The position numbers and the translations under genes were made by a program. Below, piece by piece: positions 54,172-64,000 of a DNA stretch of 64,000 nucleotides. A model generated the notes under the pieces. The model was not told the origin of the DNA. It did not search any database and worked only from the letters and a program-made list of their open reading frames with translations. The DNA is taken from the NCBI GenBank assembly GCA_923172585.1, contig OV298644.1, forward strand, positions 1,909,362-1,973,361, given 5' to 3'. The stretch's first letter is position 1. Each line of letters starts with the position of its first letter. Origin of the DNA: Haemophilus influenzae (lineage in GTDB: Bacteria > Pseudomonadota > Gammaproteobacteria > Enterobacterales > Pasteurellaceae).

Positions 54172-54366
54172 TTAAGAAAAAAAAAAAGAAAATAGAATTA
54201 AAGCAAATAGTTACATAAAAATCAAGTCTTTTTATATAAGTTAATTTAGTTTTTATTTAAAATAAGGTTTAGGTTTGTTTATCTTTTATTTCTTTTTAGC
54301 AAGAAAAAATATTAATCTTGACCCATTTTAGGTGTTTTTTGTTGAAAAGTGCGGTAAAAATTAAAA

Positions 54367-54402
54367 GAAAAACCTGCTTTCTGGCATTGAAAGCAGGTTT
54401 TA
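54367..54402 (-). terminator. Terminator after rnb
   Basis: On the minus strand AAAACCTGCTTTCAATGCCAGAAAGCAGG closes a ten-pair AACCTGCTTT/AAAGCAGGTT stem followed by TTTTTC. It lies about 20 bases after the rnb stop codon. An uptake signal sits just beyond. Confidence 0.85.
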
Positions 54403-54421
54403 GGCAAAAGGGAACGGCAAT

Positions 54422-56400
54422 TTATTTAAGTATTTCGCCCACAATACAGCGAGTTGCTTCTTTCACTTCTGTCAGTTTCACTTTTACAATGTCGCCTATT
54501 TTGTAAGTGCGTTCGCCTTTAATATAAAGGGCAAACTCATCAGAATTTAGTTGTATTTCTTCATTATTATTATGCAACGTGGCCGCAGGAATAAACATTG
54601 ATGCACCATTTTCGAATAATTGCACGCGTAAGCCACCACGCATTACATCTTGCACTTCCGCATCAAATTCAACATTTGAAGCCAATTTATGAGCAAGATA
54701 ACGGCAATAAAGCCAATCTGCAATATCACGTTCTACGAGGCGAATATGGCGGCGAGCATCTGGCAAACGTGCCAACACGTCATTTTGTGGTTTTTCATAA
54801 GGCTGTTCTGCCAGCACGGCTTTGATTAGCGATGATTAACCATATCTGAATATTTGCGGATGGGCGATGTCCAAGTGGCATAGAATTCTAAACCAAGACC
54901 AAAGTGCGGTGATAATTCTGATTTAAATTCGGCGAAAGTTAAATAACGGCGTAAACGCAGTTCTAAATAATCGCTTTCGATGGGTTCAATATCGTGGCGC
55001 ATTTGGCAATAGCCGTTTAAGGTTGCCAAGTTTTCTACTGAATAACGCTCAGCAAGTTCAGCTTGATTTTGTTCATTGGCTAAATTTGCCATTAAGAAAT
55101 GGTGTGCATTTTCTAAGTATTTTTTATCAAAACCGCTGTGGGTGTTGAAAATGCCTGTTTTTGCCTGTTCGTGTAAAAATTGGGCGGCGCAGATGTTGGC
55201 AATAATCATTGCTTCTTCCACAATTTGATTAGCAATGCGGCGATATTCTGCTTTGATTTCTTGCACCTTGCCGTTTTCTGCCAGCACAAAAGTATAATCG
55301 GGTTTTTCTTTAAAAAGAATGGAATGGGTTTTGCGCCATTGAATGCGGGCTTTGGTAAATTGATGTAGCCAGTGAATTTGTTGTGCTGTTTCTGGCATTT
55401 CTGGCTGCCATGCATTGTCTGCCTGTTCTAAATAATCTGAGACCTTGTTGTAAGCCAGTTTGGCTTTAGATTGTACATAAGCGGAAACAAAATGCGGTTT
55501 GGCTGTGATGTTGCCTGTAATATCGGTTTCGATATAACAGACAAGTGCAGGTCGGGTTTCATTGGCGATTAAGGAACATAATTCATCGGATAATTCACGG
55601 GGTAACATTGGAATGTTAAAGCCCGGTAAATAATTTGTGAAGCAACGCTGTTTGGCTTCTTGTTCAATTTGAGAATCTAAGGCGATGTAAGCGGTTGGGT
55701 CAGCAATGGCGACCACTAATTTCCAGCCTGTTTGTGTGCTGTTTTGTGCTATGGGTTCGATATATAAGGCGTCGTCCATATCCATTGTGCTTTCGGAATC
55801 AATGGTTACAAAATGAAGTGCGGTCAGATTTTCGCATGTTTTTTGATCTAACATTTCATAAGGTTCTGTGCCTTGCACGGGATAGCGCGATTGTTCGTGG
55901 CGTGCCAATGTGATCCACCAAGTGGCTAATTCATCATCAGCTCGGCAAATAAACTGATTAATTGTGGCATAGAAAAAGCGATCGTCACGTAATGGATGGT
56001 TTTTTAACTTTGCGACGACCCAGTCGCCCTCTTGCAGTTCTTCTTTTACCGATTTCGCCTGTTGTGCGCCAATGGGTTGATTAATGCTTGGGTGATCCAC
56101 CAGCACTTGTAATTTCTTGTCTTTATTGAACCGCACTTTTACAATGAAACGTATGAGCATTGGCTCAATTAAGACTTCTGGCTAAGCTTGTTCTTTGTCG
56201 CCTTGTTTTTCAATAGTGGCTTTGATTTTGTAGCCATGCATCACTTTTTTAATTGATGGCAGTGCGATGAAATAGGTTTCTTAATAGCACTCTAAAAAAC
56301 CGTAGGCTTTATCTGTGCTTTTTACCACGCAGTCAACCTGATCTTTGCTGTCGTGGATTTGTTGTTTAAGTTGTGCGAGTAGAGGATTAGCTTGAAACAT
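54422..56400 (-). pseudogene. rnb: RNase II, two stops and one frameshift
   Basis: Exoribonuclease II degrades RNA 3' to 5'. The start at 56398-56400 reads [24 protein letters not shown] at codon 40 (56281-56283) and TAG at codon 73 (56182-56184) interrupt the cold-shock-domain region. The large catalytic frame is then open and holds the active aspartates (TIDSESTMDMDDALYIEP) and the RNB signature HFGLGLEFYATWTSPIRKYSDMVNHR. One base is missing right after VNHR (about 54837), and the next frame (LAEQPYEKPQNDVLARLPDARRHIRL, then an S1 domain) finishes it. The corrected length is 659 residues. Three separate lesions suggest genuine decay. Confidence 0.87.
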
Positions 56401-56479
56401 AGTTATTTTGAAATATCGTTATATTTTGAAAAAGCGAAAAGGCAGACTGTAAGCCTGCCTAAAAAGCATGGAAGAGAAA

Positions 56480-57268
56480 TTATTCTTCGCCTAATTCGCT
56501 CCATTGCAGGATGCTGAAACCTGCATCAACATGAACGATTTCGCCAGTAATGCCTGTTGCTAAATCAGAGCATAAAAACGCCGTTGAGTTACCCACATCT
56601 TCGATAGTGACAGTGCGACGTAATGCGGCAGTTTCCTCAAAGGTGGAAAGCATTATCTTGAAGTTTTGAATGCCTGATGCGGCTAAAGTGCGAATTGGGC
56701 CTGCTGAAATGGCATTTATGCGAATGCCATCGTTGCCTAAATCAGCAGCCATCACACGCGTTGCAGCTTCAAGAGAGGCTTTTGCTAGGCACATTACGTT
56801 GTAGTTAGGAATTGCGCGTTCTGCACCTAAATAAGAAAGCGTTAATAACGCTGCATTTGCATTTAAATAAGTGCGAGCCGCTTGTGCCATTGCAACAAAG
56901 CTGTATGCGCTGATATCGTGAGCGATACGATAGCCTTCACGAGTTGCCGCGTTTACGTAATCGCCGTCTAATTGATCACCTGGTGCAAATGCGATTGCGT
57001 GAACAAAACCATCAAATTTATCCCAACGCTTACTTAATTCTGCAAACCAGTTTCGGATGCTTTCATCGGTTGCCACATCTAAAGGAAGCACGATATTAGA
57101 ACCAAATTCTTTGGCAAATTCTTCTACGCGCGGTAATAATTTATCGTTTAAATAAGTGAAAAAAAGTTCTGCACCTTGTTCTTTCATTGATTTTGCGATC
57201 CCGTAAGCGATGGAACGATTGCTTGCAAGACCAGTCACTAAAATGCGTTTAACTGTGAAGAAACCCAT
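56480..57268 (-). CDS. fabI: FabI, enoyl-ACP reductase (NADH)
   Basis: Last reductive step of each fatty-acid elongation round, the target of triclosan-type inhibitors. From ATG 57266-57268 (ribosome site AGGAAA) it has 262 residues. The NADH site is [17 protein letters not shown] and the catalytic pair Y-X6-K is in YNVMCLAK. The substrate-binding loop follows in [14 protein letters not shown]. An upstream extension of the frame passes into AT-rich DNA and an uptake signal, so I reject it. Essential and intact. It is divergent from prfC. Confidence 0.95.
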   Translation of the reverse strand: MGFFTVKRILVTGLASNRSIAYGIAKSMKEQGAELFFTYLNDKLLPRVEEFAKEFGSNIVLPLDVATDESIRNWFAELSKRWDKFDGFVHAIAFAPGDQLDGDYVNAATREGYRIAHDISAYSFVAMAQAARTYLNANAALLTLSYLGAERAIPNYNVMCLAKASLEAATRVMAADLGNDGIRINAISAGPIRTLAASGIQNFKIMLSTFEETAALRRTVTIEDVGNSTAFLCSDLATGITGEIVHVDAGFSILQWSELGEE

Positions 57269-57446
57269 AATTTTTCCTATGTTGTTAGCGTAAAAAACTT
57301 GCGTAGTATAAGCGAAAATTTGACTTTGTACAAAGTAGACCAATATTTCTAAGAAAACTAACCGCACTTTATTTGCAAATTCGTTTGAGCAAAAACCTAA
57401 AATCTGGGAAAATAGCCCACATTTTTAATTGAAGAAAGAAAAAACA

Positions 57447-59030
57447 ATGAGTTATCCATTAGAAGATGTTAATAAACGTCGCACTTTAGCGATTGTTTCC
57501 CACCCTGATGCGGGTAAAACAACGATTACTGAAAAAGTACTTTTATACCGCAATGCAATTCAAACTGATGGTTCTGAAAAAGGCAAAGGCTCGGCGGCTC
57601 ACGCAAAATCTGACTGGATGGAAATGGCAAATCAACGTGGTATTCCGATTACCACTTCTGTGATGCAATTACCTGATAATGATTGTTTAGTGAATTTGCT
57701 CGATACAACTGGACACGAAGATTTCTCTGAAGATACTTACCGCACTTTAATCGCTGTGGATAGCTGTTTGATGGTTATTGACTCTGCCAAAGGGGTGGAG
57801 GAACGTACGATTAAGTTGATGGAAGTCACACGTTTACGTGATACGCCCATTATTACGTTTATGAATAAACTCGACCGTGATATTCGTGATCCGATGGAAT
57901 TGTTGGACGAGGTGGAAAATGTGTTGAAAATTCGTTGTGCGCCAATTACTTGGCCAATTGGCTGTGGGAAGTTGTTTAAGGGCGTTTATCATCTTGCAAA
58001 AGATGAAACCTATTTATATCAATCAGGGCAGGGTTCAACCATTCAGGCAGTGCGTGTTGTTAAAGGCTTGAACAATCCTGAATTAGATGTTGCTGTTGGC
58101 GATGATTTAGCACAACAGCTTCGTGATGAATTGGAATTGGTGCAAGGCGCAAGTAATGAATTTGAGCAAGATGCCTTTATTAAGGGCGAGCTTACCCCTG
58201 TATTTTTCGGGACAGCATTAGGCAATTTTGGGGTGGATCATTTCCTCGATGGCTTAACACAATGGGCTCTGAAACCGCAATCTCGTCAAGCGGATACAAG
58301 AACGGTGGAAAGTGCGGAAGAAAAATTCAGTGGTTTTGTGTTTAAAATTCAAGCCAATATGGATCCGAAACACCGTGACAGAGTGGCGTTTATGCGTGTG
58401 GTTTCAGGCAAATATGAAAAATGGATGAAACTTAAACACGTCCGAATTGGTAAAGATGTGGTGATTTCTGACGCACTCACCTTTATGGCTGGCGACCGTG
58501 CTCACGCCGAAGAAGCTTACGCTGGTGATATTATTGGTTTACATAATCACGGTACGATTCAAATTGGCGATACGTTCACGCAAGGCGAAACGCTGAAATT
58601 TACAGGCATTCCAAATTTTGCACCAGAGTTGTTCCGTCGTATTCGTTTGAAAGATCCGCTTAAACAAAAACAACTGTTAAAAGGCTTGGTGCAACTTTCT
58701 GAAGAGGGTGCAGTGCAAGTGTTTCGTCCATTATTAAACAACGATTTAATTGTAGGGGCTGTGGGTGTGATGCAGTTTGATGTGATGGTTTCGCGTTTAA
58801 AAACTGAATATAACGTGGAAGCGATTTATGAAAATGTGAACGTTGCCACGGCTCGTTGGGTGGAATGTGCCGATGAGAAAAAATTTGAAGAATTTAAACG
58901 CAAAAATGAGCAAAATTTAGCCTTAGATGGCGGCGATAATTTAACCTATATCGCGCCAACAATGGTAAATCTAAATTTAGCTCAAGAACGTTATCCTGAT
59001 GTCGTTTTTTACAAAACTCGCGAACATTAA
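57447..59030 (+). CDS. prfC: Peptide chain release factor 3
   Basis: Translational GTPase that recycles RF1/RF2 from the ribosome. From ATG 57447 it has the family's 527 residues. G-motifs are [12 protein letters not shown] (G1), [16 protein letters not shown] (G3) and TFMNKLDRD (G4). The C-terminal part, including [14 protein letters not shown], is typical. An in-frame TTG six codons earlier has no ribosome site of its own. Intact. Confidence 0.95.
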   Translation: MSYPLEDVNKRRTLAIVSHPDAGKTTITEKVLLYRNAIQTDGSEKGKGSAAHAKSDWMEMANQRGIPITTSVMQLPDNDCLVNLLDTTGHEDFSEDTYRTLIAVDSCLMVIDSAKGVEERTIKLMEVTRLRDTPIITFMNKLDRDIRDPMELLDEVENVLKIRCAPITWPIGCGKLFKGVYHLAKDETYLYQSGQGSTIQAVRVVKGLNNPELDVAVGDDLAQQLRDELELVQGASNEFEQDAFIKGELTPVFFGTALGNFGVDHFLDGLTQWALKPQSRQADTRTVESAEEKFSGFVFKIQANMDPKHRDRVAFMRVVSGKYEKWMKLKHVRIGKDVVISDALTFMAGDRAHAEEAYAGDIIGLHNHGTIQIGDTFTQGETLKFTGIPNFAPELFRRIRLKDPLKQKQLLKGLVQLSEEGAVQVFRPLLNNDLIVGAVGVMQFDVMVSRLKTEYNVEAIYENVNVATARWVECADEKKFEEFKRKNEQNLALDGGDNLTYIAPTMVNLNLAQERYPDVVFYKTREH

Positions 59031-59037
59031 AATGACA

Positions 59038-59103
59038 AAGTGCAGTAAAATTCTACCGCACTTTTCCAGAAAAAAAGCGTTGAAATTTAATTCAACGCTT
59101 TTC
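59038..59103. terminator. Two hairpins between prfC and the YgjV-like gene
   Basis: First, AAAGTGCAGTAAAATTCTACCGCACTTT (59038-59066), an inverted uptake-signal pair with one arm mutated (AGTGCAGT), followed by TTCC. Second, AAAAGCGTTGAA-ATTTAA-TTCAACGCTTTT (59073-59102), a 12-pair perfect stem with T-runs on both sides, acting for both converging genes. Confidence 0.85.
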
Positions 59104-59105
59104 TT

Positions 59106-59339
59106 TTATTTAGAGAGATTTTCTTGTTTTAATCGCCAAAGTTGATAAATATTTACCACAACTAAAAAGGCATTTAATAATGCAACAGGGTATGCTGTGA
59201 TAATTAGGCTGTAAATAACAAATAAAATCGCGCCGATACTATTTACAATGCGTAAATGCACAATAGATTTAAATAAAAAAGATGCAGCAACAAAAAAAGT
59301 CGCCATATAACCTAAAAACTCAATAAAATTAAAGTCCAT
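59106..59339 (-). CDS. Small inner-membrane protein, YgjV-like
   Basis: 77 residues with three hydrophobic helices (FLGYMATFFVAASFLF, IVNSIGAILFVIYSLIIT, AYPVALLNAFLVVVNIYQLW) and a charged tail. The GYMATFF...SF and IVNSIGAI...YSLIITAYPVALLNAF pattern matches the Imp-YgjV family, a half-size PQ-loop-like membrane protein of unknown function. It stands alone with a bidirectional terminator just after it. Confidence 0.75.
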   Translation of the reverse strand: MDFNFIEFLGYMATFFVAASFLFKSIVHLRIVNSIGAILFVIYSLIITAYPVALLNAFLVVVNIYQLWRLKQENLSK

Positions 59340-59441
59340 TATTTTGTTCTCTTTGATTAAAAATAAAAACGGTGGGTATGATAAAAGATTTTTAACGCAA
59401 GGAAAAGATAAGAAAAAGAAGCAACCGTTTGCAAGGGAAAA

Positions 59442-59771
59442 TTATATAAAAATAAGTTGAACAAGAGCCATATAGAAAAGTGTGCCTACGGCAATAGATA
59501 GAAACATATTTTTCTTCCAGAAATGTAAGCCAAGCACGACTATCCCTGCAAGCAAATCAGGAATGCCGTGATAGCCAGTTAAAATCTCAATATTTTTATA
59601 GCAATAAACGACAAGCATACCAAACATTGCAGGAGGTAAAACTTTTCCAAGATAACGGATATATTGTGGAATGGGGCGATTAACAGGAAATACAAAAAAT
59701 GGTAATAAACGTGTAAATTGTACCGCCACTATACAAATTCCGATGGTAATGATTTGTTCTATTAATGTCAT
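59442..59771 (-). CDS. azlD: AzlD-family branched-chain/methionine export subunit
   Basis: Small partner (109 residues, four helices) of the AzlCD amino-acid exporter. It has the family run LLPFFVFPVNRPIPQYIRYLGKVLPPAMFGMLVVYC. The start overlaps the azlC stop by 4 bp (ATGA). It lies in the metR-azlC-azlD minus-strand order, suggesting export of an amino acid under MetR influence. Confidence 0.87.
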   Translation of the reverse strand: MTLIEQIITIGICIVAVQFTRLLPFFVFPVNRPIPQYIRYLGKVLPPAMFGMLVVYCYKNIEILTGYHGIPDLLAGIVVLGLHFWKKNMFLSIAVGTLFYMALVQLIFI

Positions 59772-60502
59772 TTTAAAGATTCCAATTTTGTTTCTAATTT
59801 AGTTATGCGCATAGTTAGAATTAACCAAATGCCAATTAATGTTGGAATTAAAAAATATTCTTTTCCTATAATAAGTAAAAAAACTAATGCGATGCCTAAA
59901 CCTAATAGAGAGCTTTCGTGGGATTTTTCTTTTAACCAATTTTCTGCAAAAATAACTAAGAATAGTGCTGTCATTGAAAATTCCACACCTTTTAAATTAA
60001 AAGGTAAAACAGTACCAAATAAATTCCCCATTGCTGCGCCAAGTACCCAATAAATATGCAAATATAAGCTCACAAAAAACATATACCAGCCTTTATCTAA
60101 GTGCGGTGGGATTTTTGCCATATAATCTAGGGAAAAAGATCCATCTACAAGTGTTGTGATTAAATACCAGCGTTTTTTTCCTATATGTATGCCATATTTT
60201 TCTAGCATTGATATACCATAAAAAATTTGGCGGGCACTAATCATTAAGGTAATTAATAATACGCTGATTGGAGAGAAAGGTGCAATAAGTGCGCCTGCTG
60301 CAATAAATTCAACAGAACCCGCATAAATAAGTAAAGCCATCAAAGTAGGATATAAAAATCCGAAACCAAGTGCTTTCATATAAATACCGTATGCTATGCC
60401 AAGAAATAAAAATCCTGCAATCATTGGTACGCTGTAGGGAAAAGCAGCCTTAGCCGCTTCAGTAATTGGGTTAGAGTGTTGATTTTGTTGAGATAAATTC
60501 AT
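59768..60502 (-). CDS. azlC: AzlC-family amino-acid exporter
   Basis: Large subunit (244 residues, six to seven helices) of an AzlCD exporter; related proteins export branched-chain amino acids or methionine. Family motifs are FLGIAYGIYMKALGFGFLYPTLMALLIYAGSVEFIAAGAL and ARQIFYGISML. It is 9 bases after the metR stop and overlaps azlD. The position behind metR makes methionine or a precursor a reasonable substrate; this is inference. Confidence 0.88.
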   Translation of the reverse strand: MNLSQQNQHSNPITEAAKAAFPYSVPMIAGFLFLGIAYGIYMKALGFGFLYPTLMALLIYAGSVEFIAAGALIAPFSPISVLLITLMISARQIFYGISMLEKYGIHIGKKRWYLITTLVDGSFSLDYMAKIPPHLDKGWYMFFVSLYLHIYWVLGAAMGNLFGTVLPFNLKGVEFSMTALFLVIFAENWLKEKSHESSLLGLGIALVFLLIIGKEYFLIPTLIGIWLILTMRITKLETKLESLK

Positions 60503-60511
60503 TAATTATGT

Positions 60512-61441
60512 CTATAAATTTAAAACAGAAAGTCCGGGTAAAGTTGAGAAACTTTGAGATTTGACTGTTTGATAAAAATCTTCTAAATAAGAAAGGGATT
60601 CATCTTCTTTGCGAATCGCCGCATATAGATTGCTATATAAACCTTCTTTTGTGACTTTTCTTGCCACGACATAACCCTTTTCCAAATAAGGCAGCGCAGC
60701 CCAATAAGGGATAGTCGCAATACCACGACGACTCGAAACAAGTTGAATCATTGCAATAGTAAGTTCTGTTGTACGGCGAGTAGGATTAATGCCTTTTGAT
60801 TTAAGCACTTTACGCCATAGATCTAACATATCGTCAGGTACGGGGTAAGTTACCCAAGTTTCATCAATAAAATCTTCCGCTTCCCAAATATCTTTTTCTG
60901 CTAAAGAATGATTTTTTGAGCAAATCCCAACCATTTCATAAGAAAAGAGCGGTTTAAAAATGACATCATCATTATGCTCTATTTCTGATACTATCGCCCA
61001 ATCTGCTCGATGGGAAAGTAATAAACCAACGGGATCAGTATGAAAGCCAGATACAATATCCAGTTCTACTAGCCCCCAATGCTGACGGAATTCATCCATC
61101 GCTGGCATTAACCAATCAAAACAAGTATGGCATTCCACCGCTATACGTAACTGTCCTGCATCGCCGTGTTTTACCCGTGCAAGATCATGTTCAGCATCAA
61201 TCACTTTCGGCATTACTTCATTCGCAAGACGAATTAAACGCTCTCCCGCTGAAGTAAAACGAAGTGGATTACTTTTACGCTCAAATAAAGGCAAGCCAAA
61301 TTGTTCTTCTATTAATTTAATTTGGTGAGAAAGTGCTGATTGGGTTAGATATACGCGCTTTGCAGCTAGAGAAACGCTGCCTGTCTCTTTTAAAGCCAAT
61401 AAAGTTTTAAGATGTCTAAATTCTAGAAAGGTTGGTTTCAT
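60512..61441 (-). CDS. metR: MetR-like LysR-type regulator
   Basis: 309-residue LysR-type regulator. The N-terminal helix-turn-helix reads FRHLKTLLALKETGSVSLAAKRVYLTQSALSHQIKLIEEQFG. The MetR-specific stretches ERKSNPLRFTSAGERLI, LRIAVECHTCFDWLMPAMDEF, TWVTYPVPDDMLDLWRKVL and LTIAMIQLVSSRRGIATIPYW match E. coli MetR. In E. coli it activates metE and metH using homocysteine. Here metE lies 44 kb away and is broken, while azlCD follow directly. Confidence 0.88.
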   Translation of the reverse strand: MKPTFLEFRHLKTLLALKETGSVSLAAKRVYLTQSALSHQIKLIEEQFGLPLFERKSNPLRFTSAGERLIRLANEVMPKVIDAEHDLARVKHGDAGQLRIAVECHTCFDWLMPAMDEFRQHWGLVELDIVSGFHTDPVGLLLSHRADWAIVSEIEHNDDVIFKPLFSYEMVGICSKNHSLAEKDIWEAEDFIDETWVTYPVPDDMLDLWRKVLKSKGINPTRRTTELTIAMIQLVSSRRGIATIPYWAALPYLEKGYVVARKVTKEGLYSNLYAAIRKEDESLSYLEDFYQTVKSQSFSTLPGLSVLNL

Positions 61442-61553
61442 TAATAATATTCATATAAAATTAAGAATTAGGGAACCAGTATAATACATTAAAATTAGAA
61501 ATATGCTAATTAATAAAATTAATTATTTAGATAATTATTTTAGTTAAAATACA

Positions 61554-61581
61554 AAACCCCAGTCCTTAAACTGGGGTTCTA
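61554..61581 (-). terminator. Terminator of the rRNA operon
   Basis: On the minus strand AACCCCAG and CTGGGGTT form an eight-pair stem around an AT-rich loop, followed by TTGTATTTT. It lies about 95 bases after the 5S gene. Confidence 0.8.
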
Positions 61582-61675
61582 TATTTATTCTTTATCTAAT
61601 TTGTTTAATTCTGTTTTTACTTAATTTAATTTTATCTATCTTAGATAGATTTATATTTAGATTTTTATTTGGTAA

Positions 61676-61791
61676 CCTGGCGGTGCCCTACTCTCACATG
61701 GGGAAACCCCACACTACCATCGGCATTACAGCGTTTCACTTCTGAGTTCGGTATGGTCTCAGGTGGATCCACCGCACTATCGCCGCCAGGA
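61676..61791 (-). rRNA. rrf: 5S ribosomal RNA
   Basis: The reverse complement begins CCTGGCGGCGATAGTGCGG and has the conserved ACCGAACTCAGAAGTGAAAC, GCCGATGGTAGTGTGGGG and CATGTGAGAGTAGGGCA. It closes with GCCAGG, which pairs with the 5' end. Exact ends are set from homology and may be off by one or two bases. It is the 3'-most gene of an rRNA operon that enters the window from the right. Confidence 0.95.
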
Positions 61792-62036
61792 TAATTCTTT
61801 GATAACTCGTCTTTTCTCTTTTAGCTCTCGACTCTTTTATCTCTCGTTACTCAGTCTTTCCTCTACCTTTCACTCCTTCTTATTGGTCACAAGCTGAACC
61901 CGATTTTCTTTCTATTAAGTCTTCTATACTTACTTTTCTTTGTTTAGTCTTTTACTTCGGTTTCCGCTCTACTTTTATTTGCTTCGCTTTTCATCTCTTA
62001 CTTCACTTAGCTCCCAAAAACACTTGAGCGTTGTAT

Positions 62037-64000
<1,964 letters not shown>

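Noticed and set aside
56480-57367. Longer FabI starting at 57367
   Set aside because: The extra 33 residues come from AT-rich DNA with an uptake signal and match no FabI. The ATG at 57268 has a good ribosome site and gives the usual length.

Overview
The window is chromosomal DNA of Haemophilus influenzae or a very close relative. Three things point there: low G+C, dozens of copies of the 9-bp DNA uptake signal AAGTGCGGT/ACCGCACTT, and a gene order that matches the stretch I know from the H. influenzae chromosome: rnf, nth, mod, lsg, metE, lptFG, pepA, qseBC, pts, rsgA, orn, glnD, map, mrcB, purC, argG, pxp, hia/hsf locus, rnb, fabI, prfC, metR, rRNA. This attribution rests on recognising proteins and order, not on a database search.

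Layout. 0-4.4 kb: end of the Rnf electron-transport operon, endonuclease III and a sodium:solute symporter. 4.4-8 kb: molybdate ABC transporter modABC, divergent from its regulator modE, with two ModE-like operators between them. 8-13.8 kb: the lsg lipooligosaccharide locus, partly decayed. 14-21 kb: a broken DUF218 gene, metE under a MetJ-type operator, lptFG and pepA. 21-31.5 kb: choline transporter, QseBC (FirRS)/YgiW iron-stress system, a decayed second crr copy, then crr-ptsI-ptsH, rsgA and orn. 31.5-42 kb: tRNA-Gly, wecA, glnD, map, erpA, yacL-like, mrcB, purC (PurR box) and argG (paired ARG boxes). 42-46 kb: an NRAMP-like transporter with a 5-oxoprolinase (pxp) operon. 46-54 kb: an 8-kb Hsf/Hia trimeric autotransporter adhesin gene, broken. 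54-61.5 kb: rnb, fabI, prfC, azlCD and metR. 61.7-64 kb: 5S and the 3' two-thirds of 23S rRNA on the minus strand; the 23S carries an intervening sequence in helix 45.

The dominant oddity is how many genes are broken. In-frame stops interrupt rnfD, lsgA, lsgB, lsgD, ptsI (three), glnD, rnb (two) and hsf (codon 3). One-base losses, mostly in homopolymers, interrupt metE, pepA, purC, pxpB (two), rnb and hsf. Some of this is clearly old decay: lsgA, the crr copy, the DUF218 gene and the 5' third of hsf. Single lesions in genes such as glnD, pepA and purC could instead be sequencing or consensus errors. Read mapping would be needed to separate the two.

No wholly new defence, toxin or mobile system was found. 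The most notable items are the 23S intervening sequence, the modular decay of hsf next to its 17-bp homopolymer tract, the crr tandem-duplication relic with short repeats at its borders, and the NRAMP-like transporter lacking the metal-binding motif beside a pxpC-pxpA fusion.
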